Assembly (NCBI GenBank): GCA_031290205.1
Contig: JAITNZ010000082.1
Location: 1 to 8,675, forward strand
DNA: 8,675 nucleotides
Direction of reading: 5' to 3'
From: Spirochaetaceae bacterium
GTDB taxonomy: Bacteria; Spirochaetota; Spirochaetia; Treponematales; Breznakiellaceae
Shown here: in pieces, positions 1-5,273 of the stretch
Numbering within the stretch: position 1 is the stretch's first letter
Layout: each line of letters starts with the position of its first letter
The notes under the pieces: model-generated
The model's input: only the letters and a program-made list of their open reading frames with translations
Database searches by the model: none
What the model was told of the DNA's origin: nothing
Program-made: the position numbers and the translations under genes

Positions 1-21
1 CCCCCCCCCCCCCCCCCCCCC
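1..21. repeat. Poly-C homopolymer tract (21 C) at the window edge
   Basis: Every base from the first position to 21 is C, followed by G. The tract is in frame with the open reading frame that continues to 850, where it would read as a short run of prolines. Homopolymeric C/G tracts are known phase-variation sites in treponemes and other bacteria. A run of this kind at the very end of a contig can equally be an assembly or sequencing artefact. The window gives no way to decide. Confidence 0.85.
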
Positions 22-850
22 GCTAATTCCCCTTACATTAGACATATTTAAAAATGCTATAGAGAACAAAGCAGACCTCTACAAATTACAATTTTATATT
101 TCTGATAAAACTATTATTAATGCGGTATCCGGCGGAAAATATCAAATTCCTTGGGGAAAAAGTTATCTGGATGCAGGGGCGAGACATTCAGAAATAACGA
201 TTCCCGCACAATTAAGAGTTATGCTAAGTAATTTTGATAATACAAATACAGAAAAACCAACGCTTGAATTACAAATTGAGCCGCCGACGGATACCTCTCC
301 GGGAATTACCCTGCATTTTACCGCAAAAATATGGCAAGGAACCGTGCCAAGCAAAAACTTCTTTTTTCTGGATTTAATTCCAAAAGACGGCGCGGAAACA
401 ATTAAAGATCAGGATATTACATATCATGTTAAATATACTGGAGCAGTGCCGCCCTATTTACTTTTACGAGTAGAGTTTGGAGATAATATGCAAAGCCGCA
501 ACGCGCAAGGTGTAGAAGTAGGTAAAATAAGTTATCGCTATAACAATATGGAATATAGCTTTTATACGACTGCGTATTCGCCGAGCGAATCTTATGGGGA
601 CGAGATGCTTTTTGTCCGCACTGCAAAGGGCATCATCGCAAAAGATGCACAAGCGGGTGTGCTCAGGCTGCCAAGTCCGAAAGAGATGACCGAAACAGAA
701 GACACTGAACGCACGGCATGGACGGCAAAAGATGTTATCGCAGAGGATACAGAAACAAGCGTCTTACGGCTGCCAAGCGAAAGCCATAAGCCCATCGTCC
801 CAAACACAGCCGTCATTGCGGCAAGCGCCACAGGCGCTTTTATGCCCTAG
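2..850 (+). CDS. Hypothetical protein, 5'-truncated, with duplicated C-terminal motif
   Basis: Function not recognised. The frame is open from codon 2-4 to TAG 848-850 with no stop, so the gene starts before the window; Met at 221 is probably internal, because about 73 sensible codons precede it. The visible 282 codons lack membrane segments and cysteine motifs. The central part alternates polar and hydrophobic residues (for example LHFTAKIW, YHVKYTG, YSFYTTAYS), suggesting beta-sheet. Near the end a 19-residue motif occurs twice at a 34-residue period: TAKGIIAKDAQAGVLRLPS (620-676) and TAKDVIAEDTETSVLRLPS (722-778), 12 of 19 identical. Base composition shifts sharply: 14 of 60 bases are G/C at 61-120 but 33 of 60 at 661-720. 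The AT-rich body may be foreign DNA and the GC-rich tail a later addition. Coding status is likely; function is open. Confidence 0.7.
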   Translation, partial: PPPPPPPLIPLTLDIFKNAIENKADLYKLQFYISDKTIINAVSGGKYQIPWGKSYLDAGARHSEITIPAQLRVMLSNFDNTNTEKPTLELQIEPPTDTSPGITLHFTAKIWQGTVPSKNFFFLDLIPKDGAETIKDQDITYHVKYTGAVPPYLLLRVEFGDNMQSRNAQGVEVGKISYRYNNMEYSFYTTAYSPSESYGDEMLFVRTAKGIIAKDAQAGVLRLPSPKEMTETEDTERTAWTAKDVIAEDTETSVLRLPSESHKPIVPNTAVIAASATGAFMP

Positions 851-955
851 CAAAGGGCGTGCGCATTCTCAACTGCCCGAGCAGGTTTGTTGCTGCGTTT
901 TTGTCTTGCCCTTAGCCGAGGGGGCGTTGGGGGAAGGCTTTCTCGGTCGGCGGCA

Positions 956-979
956 CGAGCGCTAACGCGCCAGCGCTCG
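956..979. repeat. Hairpin CGAGCGCT / AGCGCTCG inside the dispersed repeat
   Basis: An 8-bp perfect stem (956-963 with 972-979) encloses an 8-base loop, AACGCGCC. In the second copy (8643-8666) the same stem would carry one A-C mismatch and one G-T wobble, so it is only partly preserved. Confidence 0.6.
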
Positions 980-1000
980 CTGCCATACGGGGGGGCAATC

Positions 1001-1015
1001 TCGTGCAGGGCACGA
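1001..1015. repeat. Hairpin TCGTGC-AGG-GCACGA
   Basis: A 6-bp perfect stem with a 3-base loop inside the 929-1243 unit. It is visible in the sequence, short, and of unknown role. Confidence 0.5.
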
Positions 1016-1090
1016 ATGCTATCGCGCCCGCGCTCCTGCAATACACGACGCCACGAGGATTTACCGAAAGCGCCGCGTCCTGTTTCGGAA

Positions 1091-1134
1091 CGCCCTTTTA
1101 TTACTAAAAGCAAGGATGGAACCGCCTGTGGCGG
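1091..1134 (+). repeat. Dispersed diverged copy of the tandem-array repeat unit
   Basis: This 44-base stretch starts with CGCCCTTTT and ends with GCCTGTGGCGG. It aligns without gaps to 2707-2750 in the tandem array, with roughly 34 of 44 positions identical by eye. It contains the same ACCGCC-TGT-GGCGG hairpin as the array. It lies inside the 929-1243 unit, linking the two repeat families. Confidence 0.6.
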
Positions 1135-1140
1135 CGTTAC

Positions 1141-1176
1141 CGCGCAATTTTCTGTAGGGTGGGACAGAAAAGCGCG
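1141..1176. repeat. Long stem-loop, 13 bp with a two-base bulge
   Basis: CGCGC (1141-1145) pairs with GCGCG (1172-1176), and TTTTCTGT (1148-1155) pairs with ACAGAAAA (1164-1171). The bulge is AA (1146-1147) and the loop is AGGGTGGG. This is the strongest local hairpin in the window. It is followed by GTGGCTAGAAGG rather than a T run, so it is not a typical intrinsic terminator. Confidence 0.7.
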
Positions 1177-1193
1177 TGGCTAGAAGGATGTCA

Positions 1194-1221
1194 GTAGCTC
1201 GTGCGTATGTGCGCGTGCTAC
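1194..1221. repeat. Imperfect stem-loop GTAGC...GCTAC
   Basis: GTAGC (1194-1198) pairs with GCTAC (1217-1221). After a T-T mismatch a further six pairs form (1200-1205 with 1210-1215, two of them G-T wobbles), closing a TATG loop. It sits immediately inside the right inverted end of the 929-1243 unit. Confidence 0.5.
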
Positions 1222-1264
1222 GTACCTGAGAAAGCCTTCCCCCTACTGCCGACATTCGTAATTG

Positions 1265-1321
1265 CATTTCCTAAGTGGCGGAAAATACATCCGACGAGGA
1301 AACGTACTTACTTAGGAAATG
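1265..1321. repeat. 12-bp perfect inverted repeat with 33-base spacer
   Basis: CATTTCCTAAGT (1265-1276) is matched exactly by its reverse complement at 1310-1321. It lies just outside the 929-1243 unit and upstream of the promoter at 1501. It could be a separate small element or a long hairpin. No function is visible. Confidence 0.6.
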
Positions 1322-1344
1322 GGCGCCCACTTTCTGGTGAGGCT

Positions 1345-1363
1345 CCCCCCGCCCGCCCCGCCC
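1345..1363 (-). other. Predicted tight G-quadruplex tract (minus strand)
   Basis: The plus strand reads C6-G-C3-G-C4-G-C3, so the minus strand carries four runs of at least three G separated by single C loops. Single-base loops are the most stable class of DNA quadruplex in published studies. It is about 140 bp upstream of the promoter at 1501-1508. No regulatory role is shown by the sequence itself. Confidence 0.5.
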
Positions 1364-1371
1364 AACAACTG

Positions 1372-1385
1372 CGCCCGAAAGGGCG
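1372..1385 (+). repeat. CGCCC-GAAA-GGGCG hairpin
   Basis: A 5-bp GC stem is closed by GAAA, a GNRA-type tetraloop. The right arm belongs to the AAAGGGCGT motif, which also occurs at 852-860 and inverted at 1090-1098. It is followed by TTAATTC, only weakly terminator-like. Confidence 0.45.
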
Positions 1386-1488
1386 TTAATTCGGCTAATC
1401 GTTCATGGCGTGGCGCAGGATGCCCCAACACTTACCAGAATGCAAGTGCGGGAGGCGCTGAAGGGATTTGCTGGAGGGCTTCAATTTT

Positions 1489-1526
1489 ATGTACAAATCT
1501 GCTATACTGGTGAAAATGGTGTACAT
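1489..1526 (+). promoter_or_regulatory. Possible operator: inverted repeat flanking the -10 element
   Basis: ATGTACA (1489-1495) and its exact reverse complement TGTACAT (1520-1526) flank the predicted -10 hexamer. Their centres are 31 bp apart, close to three helical turns, so a dimeric repressor could contact both on one DNA face. The downstream half would overlap the start of the transcript. Operator function is inferred from geometry only. Confidence 0.4.
1501..1508 (+). promoter_or_regulatory. Extended -10 promoter element for the 1542-2630 gene
   Basis: The sequence is TGCTATACT with its leading T at 1500: a TGN extension followed by TATACT at 1503-1508, five of six matches to TATAAT. 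The best -35 at 17-bp spacing (1480-1485, TTCAAT) matches TTGACA at only three positions, which an extended -10 can tolerate. Transcription would begin near 1515, about 27 bases before the chosen ATG. This supports the 1542 start over the longer open frame from 1410. Confidence 0.55.
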
Positions 1527-1532
1527 CAAAAT

Positions 1533-1537
1533 GAGGG
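1533..1537 (+). promoter_or_regulatory. Ribosome binding site for the 1542 start
   Basis: GAGGG lies four bases before the ATG at 1542 and fixes that codon as the likely start. The upstream in-frame ATG at 1410 lies before the predicted promoter, and residues in between look like translated intergenic DNA. Confidence 0.6.
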
Positions 1538-1541
1538 AAAA

Positions 1542-2630
1542 ATGAATAGGGAAGTCTTTGCGGAAATGACTACAATGGACAGCGCGCCTACAAGAAAGGG
1601 TGTCGAACTGGACTGGGTGGAAAATCTTGATATTGTCATTGACTCGAGCGCCGGTATCGCCGCGGCGGAGCAGGAAGAGATAATCGCAAGCCTCGACGCA
1701 ATCGCGGGGAAGAACCGTCCCACGAGCGCGCCGCTTAAGGTTACGGCAAAAAAACGCGATGCCCTCCTGCCGGTTTTAATCAATATATCGGCGCTTCTTT
1801 TTCTCGCCGCCGGTTTGTTTTTTCTTTGGATATATTTTAAGCAGACTGATACGGGCATCAGAACGAATAGCGAAGCGCTTGATTCGGCGGAGGGTACATT
1901 ACTGCTGCAAATGCGCAATGAGTTTGATACGGAGCGTGCGGAGTTTGACGAGGCGCGCGCCGCGCTTGCTCAATTAACATCAAACCGGGAACGCGCCAAC
2001 CTTTTTGAATGGCAGATGAGCGGCTTCTATAACACGGTGAATAATTATTTTCGAACCGGGAATTTGACGGGAGCGCGCGGCACGCTCGAATCGATGCGCG
2101 AGTTTGTGAATACCCCGTCGTTCCGCGAAACAAAGCAGATTGAGGAGCGGCGCGAACTGAACCTTGCGATGATCGGGACGCTCTTGCGCTCGATCGACGA
2201 ATCGATTCGGGCGCGCAATGCAACGGATGAATTGGACAGGGCATCGCTCATCGCAGAGGAGGCTCTCCTCGAAAAGGAAAACGCCGAGGCGCGGGCTGCC
2301 GCTATGGAGGCGGAACTGAACAGCGCACAGGCGGCTTCGCAAAAGACGATTGATGCGTTGCGTAATCAGAATATACAAAAAGATAAAGCATTAGCAGATT
2401 CGCGCCTTGCTAAGTCAAACGAGCTGAAAACGCAAGCCGAAAGATTCCAGCGGAATATCGCGTCGAATCAAAAAACGATCAGAGATTTGCAATCTGAGCT
2501 TAAAAGTTATAAGCAAAGAATCGATGCGGTAAGCGCCGCAGTGTCGCCTCTTGCTCCCAATCTATCCGCCGCCGGTTCCCCAATTTCGATCGACGATGCA
2601 TATAACACATTGGATGTGGCATTTGACTAA
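1542..2630 (+). CDS. Hypothetical single-pass membrane protein with C-terminal coiled coil
   Basis: Family not recognised. The 362-residue product starts MNREVFAEM and has three visible parts. Residues 1-73 form an acidic, soluble N-terminus containing WVENLDIVIDSS and a run rich in Ala, Glu and Ile. Residues about 74-99 are a hydrophobic segment (LLPVLINISALLFLAAGLFF) bordered by KKRDA before and KQTD after. The rest is helical and polar, with a helix-turn-helix-like patch NYFRTGNLTGARGTLES and a long Glu/Lys/Gln/Ala coiled coil at about 234-333, ending in a Pro/Ser-rich tail. No signal peptidase site follows the membrane segment, so the protein is probably inner-membrane anchored. The orientation (coiled coil in the periplasm) is inferred, not shown. 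Start chosen from the RBS at 1533-1537 and the promoter at 1501. It lies upstream of, and in line with, the MATE and barrel genes. Confidence 0.8.
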   Translation: MNREVFAEMTTMDSAPTRKGVELDWVENLDIVIDSSAGIAAAEQEEIIASLDAIAGKNRPTSAPLKVTAKKRDALLPVLINISALLFLAAGLFFLWIYFKQTDTGIRTNSEALDSAEGTLLLQMRNEFDTERAEFDEARAALAQLTSNRERANLFEWQMSGFYNTVNNYFRTGNLTGARGTLESMREFVNTPSFRETKQIEERRELNLAMIGTLLRSIDESIRARNATDELDRASLIAEEALLEKENAEARAAAMEAELNSAQAASQKTIDALRNQNIQKDKALADSRLAKSNELKTQAERFQRNIASNQKTIRDLQSELKSYKQRIDAVSAAVSPLAPNLSAAGSPISIDDAYNTLDVAFD

Positions 2631-2948
2631 ATTTCATTCTCGAACCGCCAACCTCATCCTGAAGGCAAAGGCAGAAACCGCCTGTGGCGGTTTGACTAAA
2701 ATAAATCGCCCTTTTCATCGTGAAGGCAAGGCAGAACCCGCCTGTGGCGGTAAATTTCATTCTCGAACCGCCAAGCTCATCCTGAAGGCAAAGGCAGAAC
2801 CCGCCTGTGGCGGTTTGAGTAAAACAAAACGCCCTTTTCATCGTGAGGGCAAGGCAGAACCCGCCTGTGTCGGTAAATTTCATTCTCGAACCGCCAAGCT
2901 CATCGTGAAGGCAAGGCTGAACGCGCCTGTGGCGCCCTGTGGCACGCA
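2623..2948 (+). repeat. Higher-order tandem repeat array, alternating A and B halves
   Basis: Five related units of about 60-75 bp alternate A-B-A-B-A: 2623-2690, 2691-2750, 2751-2813, 2814-2873 and 2874-2948. The AAATTTCATTCTCGAACCGCC block starts at 2629, 2752 and 2875, an exact 123-bp period. A units contain CTCGAACCGCCAA and CTCATCCTGAAGGC or a close variant; B units contain CGCCCTTTTCATCGTGA. Each of the first four ends in a CCGCCTGTGGCGG hairpin or near variant (2863-2873 carries a T). The motif TGACTAAA occurs at 2624-2631 (holding the stop of the upstream gene), at 2693-2700, as TGAGTAAA at 2816-2823, and at 2950-2957 (starting inside the MATE ATG). Both strands are open in one frame because the period is a multiple of three, but the translations are repetitive and not credible proteins. 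Confidence 0.85.
2675..2693 (+). terminator. Possible weak terminator hairpin AAACCGCC-TGT-GGCGGTTT
   Basis: An 8-bp perfect stem with a TGT loop lies about 45 bases after the stop of the coiled-coil gene. The only T residues after the GC stem are those in its own right arm, so termination would be weak. The same core hairpin recurs in later repeat units, so it may be a repeat-family signature, not a terminator. Confidence 0.3.
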
Positions 2949-4313
2949 ATGACTAAAAATCTAACGTCGGGGCAGCCGGGCTTAGTCATTCTCGCGTTTG
3001 CTATTCCACTTATCATTGGCAACGTGTTTCAGCAAGTATACACGATGGCGGATGCTTTTGTCGTAAGCCGCCAAATCGGTATCGAAGCGCTTGCTGCGGT
3101 AACGGGAACGGGGAGCCTGCAATTTTTAATCTTGGGCTTTTTGATAGGCGCCACTTCAGGGGCGGCGATTGTAACCGCGCAGCGTTTCGGCGCCGCCGAT
3201 GCAGACGGCGTCCGTCGAAGTTTTGCCGCCTCCCTCATCCTCTGTTTTGTGATTACGATAATCGTGATGGCGATAAGCATAGCAACCTTAAAAGATTTAT
3301 TGCTCCTCCTCAACACACCAAAAGAAATATTCGAGGGCGCCTATCAGTATTTTATAGTGCTACTTTGGGGTATGCCCGCCTGTATGCTCTTCAATCTATT
3401 CTCTAATATGATGAGGGCAGTGGGGGATAGCAGAACGCCGCTTTACATTCTGATAGCAGCCTGTGTTATCAATATCGTGCTTGATTATCTCTTTATCATG
3501 TTTCTTCATACCGGCGTGATAGGCGCGGGGATTGCTACCGTGATTGCCCAGTTACTCTCCGCGCTTGCCTGTATTCCTGTAATTAAAAAAAAGCTTCCCG
3601 CGCTGAGTTTCCGCCTCGCCGATTTCCGTGTTCCGTTAAAAGAATGTTGGGCGCATATCAGGGTTGCGCTGCCCGTTGGTTTTCAGTGGAGTATTATCGC
3701 CATCGGGACGATAGCCGTTACCTTCGTGCTCAACGGGCTTGGTTACGAGGCTGTTGCCGCGTTCAATATAGGGCAGCGTATCGACCAGTTCACCGTGCTT
3801 ACGCTTAGTTCATTTGGGCAGGCGATGACTACGTTCTCCGCGCAGAATTATGGCGCGCGTAAGTATGCGCGGCTGCGTACCGGCGCGCTACACACCGCGA
3901 TTATCGTGTCGATATTGAGCGTGCTGATGGGCGCGTTCTTTATACTGCTTGGTGATAAAATTGCGAGCGTCTTTCTTAAAAAAAATTACGGTGCTATCGA
4001 ACTTGCCCACACCTACCTTATCGTGCAAAGTTGTTTTTATATTGTGCTCGCGTTACTCTTTGTGTTTAGACAACTGATACAGGGTACGGGGAATGCGATG
4101 GTGCCGACTATTTCAGGCGTTATAGAATTGATAATGAGGACATTCGCCGCGCTCTTCCTTACTCAGGTTTTTGGATATACGGGGCTTTGTTTTGCAAGCC
4201 CTCTCGCGTGGATGGGCTGCTTGGTTCCGCTCAGCATCGCCCTCATACTGATACTGAAAAAGCTGCGCCGTGTTGAAATTCGTGAAGCAAAAGAAGCGAG
4301 GCTGCACGCATGA
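2949..4313 (+). CDS. MATE family efflux transporter (DinF/MepA-like)
   Basis: A multidrug and toxic-compound extrusion protein: an inner-membrane antiporter that exports organic cations or metabolites using a Na+ or H+ gradient. The 454 residues match the usual family length, with about twelve hydrophobic segments in two six-helix lobes. Family signatures include the N-terminus LTSGQPGLVILAFAIPLIIGN, TM1 with Asp35 where NorM proteins keep their ion-coupling acidic residue, RAVGDSRTP at 156-164 after the fourth helix, and FRQLIQGTGNAMVP in the second lobe. The N-terminus looks native, so ATG 2949 is accepted although no Shine-Dalgarno precedes it: the upstream bases are the end of the repeat array. 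The stop overlaps the next start as ATGA, implying translational coupling. Substrate cannot be predicted. Confidence 0.93.
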   Translation: MTKNLTSGQPGLVILAFAIPLIIGNVFQQVYTMADAFVVSRQIGIEALAAVTGTGSLQFLILGFLIGATSGAAIVTAQRFGAADADGVRRSFAASLILCFVITIIVMAISIATLKDLLLLLNTPKEIFEGAYQYFIVLLWGMPACMLFNLFSNMMRAVGDSRTPLYILIAACVINIVLDYLFIMFLHTGVIGAGIATVIAQLLSALACIPVIKKKLPALSFRLADFRVPLKECWAHIRVALPVGFQWSIIAIGTIAVTFVLNGLGYEAVAAFNIGQRIDQFTVLTLSSFGQAMTTFSAQNYGARKYARLRTGALHTAIIVSILSVLMGAFFILLGDKIASVFLKKNYGAIELAHTYLIVQSCFYIVLALLFVFRQLIQGTGNAMVPTISGVIELIMRTFAALFLTQVFGYTGLCFASPLAWMGCLVPLSIALILILKKLRRVEIREAKEARLHA

Positions 4314-5191
4314 AAAAATTTTGTTTCTTCCCGATTTTTTTCCTCTATCTTTTTCCGCTGGGTGCTCAGCCTATAGATATTACGGTAGGGGGCGGCATCG
4401 ATAATTTCGCTGTCGATACGAAAGCGCTCGACTTGAGCTATAACTTAAAATCTGAGGAGTTTGCATTCCATCCGTTTTGGTATGCAAGAGTAAACGGCGA
4501 GTTTGGGAAGGACTTTCTTTTTGATGTGAAGTATCAACAGGACCCGCTCTGGCAGAGTAGCTTTACCGGTTCATTTGGTGTTGCTTATGGAGTGGTGAAT
4601 GCGGGTCTGGGTATGCAGCTTGGTATGCATGATTATGCCTCGGACGATTTTTCTTTTAGCAAGACGCATCTCTGGGATGCCGGACTGCTTGGCTACTTTA
4701 AGCTGCAATTGCCGGGGTATTTTTTTATCGGCACTGATTTTGTCGCGGACTTCTGGGGCGAGATGAGCGAAGAAGGAAGGTCGAGCCGCCCGTTTTGGTC
4801 CGTATATATCGGCTGTTGGCTGCCCCACATCCATCTTACCCTCTCTTATTTTCAGAAAGAGTATCTTGAAACAAAAGCTGATGATTTGAGAGTGCGGGCG
4901 GCAAGCAAGGAAATTAGAGGGGACATAGAAATTTTTTCAAAGAGCAGCCCCTTTCGCATTTCTTTCGCGGGCGCCTGGCTTACGAAAACAATAAGCTTTA
5001 CGGAAGCTGCCGCTGCGACGCAAGAACAGACCGCAGACTACCTTTATGCCGAGTTCGGTTTTTCAATTGCGTTGGGAAGATACGCACGCTGGTTCATCAA
5101 AGGCGGCATCCCCCTCGAAGTGTTTAATCCGAAACCCCAAAAATTCGTTGCTAACACAGGCATGGTGTTCACCGCCTTCGGGAATAAGTAA
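4310..5191 (+). CDS. Secreted protein, probable outer-membrane beta-barrel
   Basis: Family not recognised by name. The 293-residue product begins with a clear signal peptide (MKKFCFFPIFFLYLFPLGAQ, likely cut after Ala19). There is no lipobox cysteine, as the only early Cys is at position 5. The remainder has no hydrophobic helix and consists of alternating aromatic and polar strands with aromatic girdles (for example FGKDFLFDVKYQQDP, FSVYIGCWLPHIHLTLSYF-type segments, YLYAEFGFSIALGRYARWF), as in 8- to 14-strand barrels. It ends GMVFTAFGNK, so the C-terminal residue is Lys, not the Phe common in proteobacterial barrels. The ATG overlaps the MATE stop by 4 bp, and GAGG at 4298-4301 is a well-placed ribosome binding site. 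Co-translation with an exporter suggests an envelope role. Barrel assignment is moderate; function unknown. Confidence 0.85.
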   Translation: MKKFCFFPIFFLYLFPLGAQPIDITVGGGIDNFAVDTKALDLSYNLKSEEFAFHPFWYARVNGEFGKDFLFDVKYQQDPLWQSSFTGSFGVAYGVVNAGLGMQLGMHDYASDDFSFSKTHLWDAGLLGYFKLQLPGYFFIGTDFVADFWGEMSEEGRSSRPFWSVYIGCWLPHIHLTLSYFQKEYLETKADDLRVRAASKEIRGDIEIFSKSSPFRISFAGAWLTKTISFTEAAAATQEQTADYLYAEFGFSIALGRYARWFIKGGIPLEVFNPKPQKFVANTGMVFTAFGNK

Positions 5192-5273
5192 GCGCCGTAG
5201 GGTTCTAACGTACAGTAATATGAGAAATTAACCGATAGATTGCAGGCATAGTACCGGAGAATCATCTGGTCCT
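5192..5273. other. Convergent intergenic gap without visible terminator
   Basis: The 82 bases between the barrel stop (plus strand) and the gnd stop (minus strand) contain no GC-rich hairpin followed by a T run on either strand. Termination is either Rho-dependent or occurs within the opposing gene. Confidence 0.5.

Larger units (their letters stand above)
929..1243. repeat. 315-bp structured unit with 16-bp perfect terminal inverted repeats
   Basis: The left end GGGGGAAGGCTTTCTC (929-944) is repeated exactly as its reverse complement at 1228-1243. Between the ends are nested hairpins at 956-979, 1001-1015, 1141-1176 and 1194-1221, and a G7 run at 989-995. There is no credible open reading frame. 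Size, inverted ends and dispersal (partial copy at 8616-8675) resemble a non-autonomous MITE-like or other interspersed element. I see no clear target-site duplication outside the ends, so mobility is inference and the true boundaries could be wider. Confidence 0.55.
851..1500. other. Gene-free, repeat-rich intergenic region
   Basis: No credible gene lies between the stop at 850 and the promoter at 1501. Short open frames exist on both strands, but their products are Arg/Ala/Pro-rich low-complexity translations of GC-rich DNA. Where part of the region is duplicated at 8616-8675, five of six substitutions change the amino acid in the longest plus and minus frames, so coding constraint is not supported. 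The region holds a unit with 16-bp inverted ends (929-1243), several strong hairpins, a 12-bp inverted repeat (1265-1321), a GC-rich quadruplex-type tract (1345-1363) and a GAAA-capped hairpin (1372-1385). Confidence 0.7.

Noticed and set aside
847..1183. Open frames of 88 (minus) and 98 (plus) codons in the repeat-rich intergenic region
   Set aside because: The products are Arg/Ala/Ser-rich without domains. In the copy at 8616-8675 most substitutions are amino-acid changing, so there is no sign of coding selection.
1360..1440. Integron attC site, suggested by GCCCAAC at 1360-1366 and a GC hairpin
   Set aside because: No matching GTTRRRY partner lies within about 150 bases, and no integrase or cassette-like gene spacing is visible.
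1410..1541. Longer start (ATG 1410) for the coiled-coil gene
   Set aside because: The extra 44 codons read as translated intergenic DNA and contain the predicted promoter. ATG 1542 has a GAGGG ribosome site.
2623..2948. CRISPR array
   Set aside because: Repeats are contiguous with no unique spacers, the units are too long and diverged, and no cas gene is present.
2500..2952. Open frames on both strands across the tandem array (133 and 149 codons)
   Set aside because: They exist because the repeat period (123 bp) is a multiple of three. Their products are repetitive translations, and both overlap the end of a better-supported gene.
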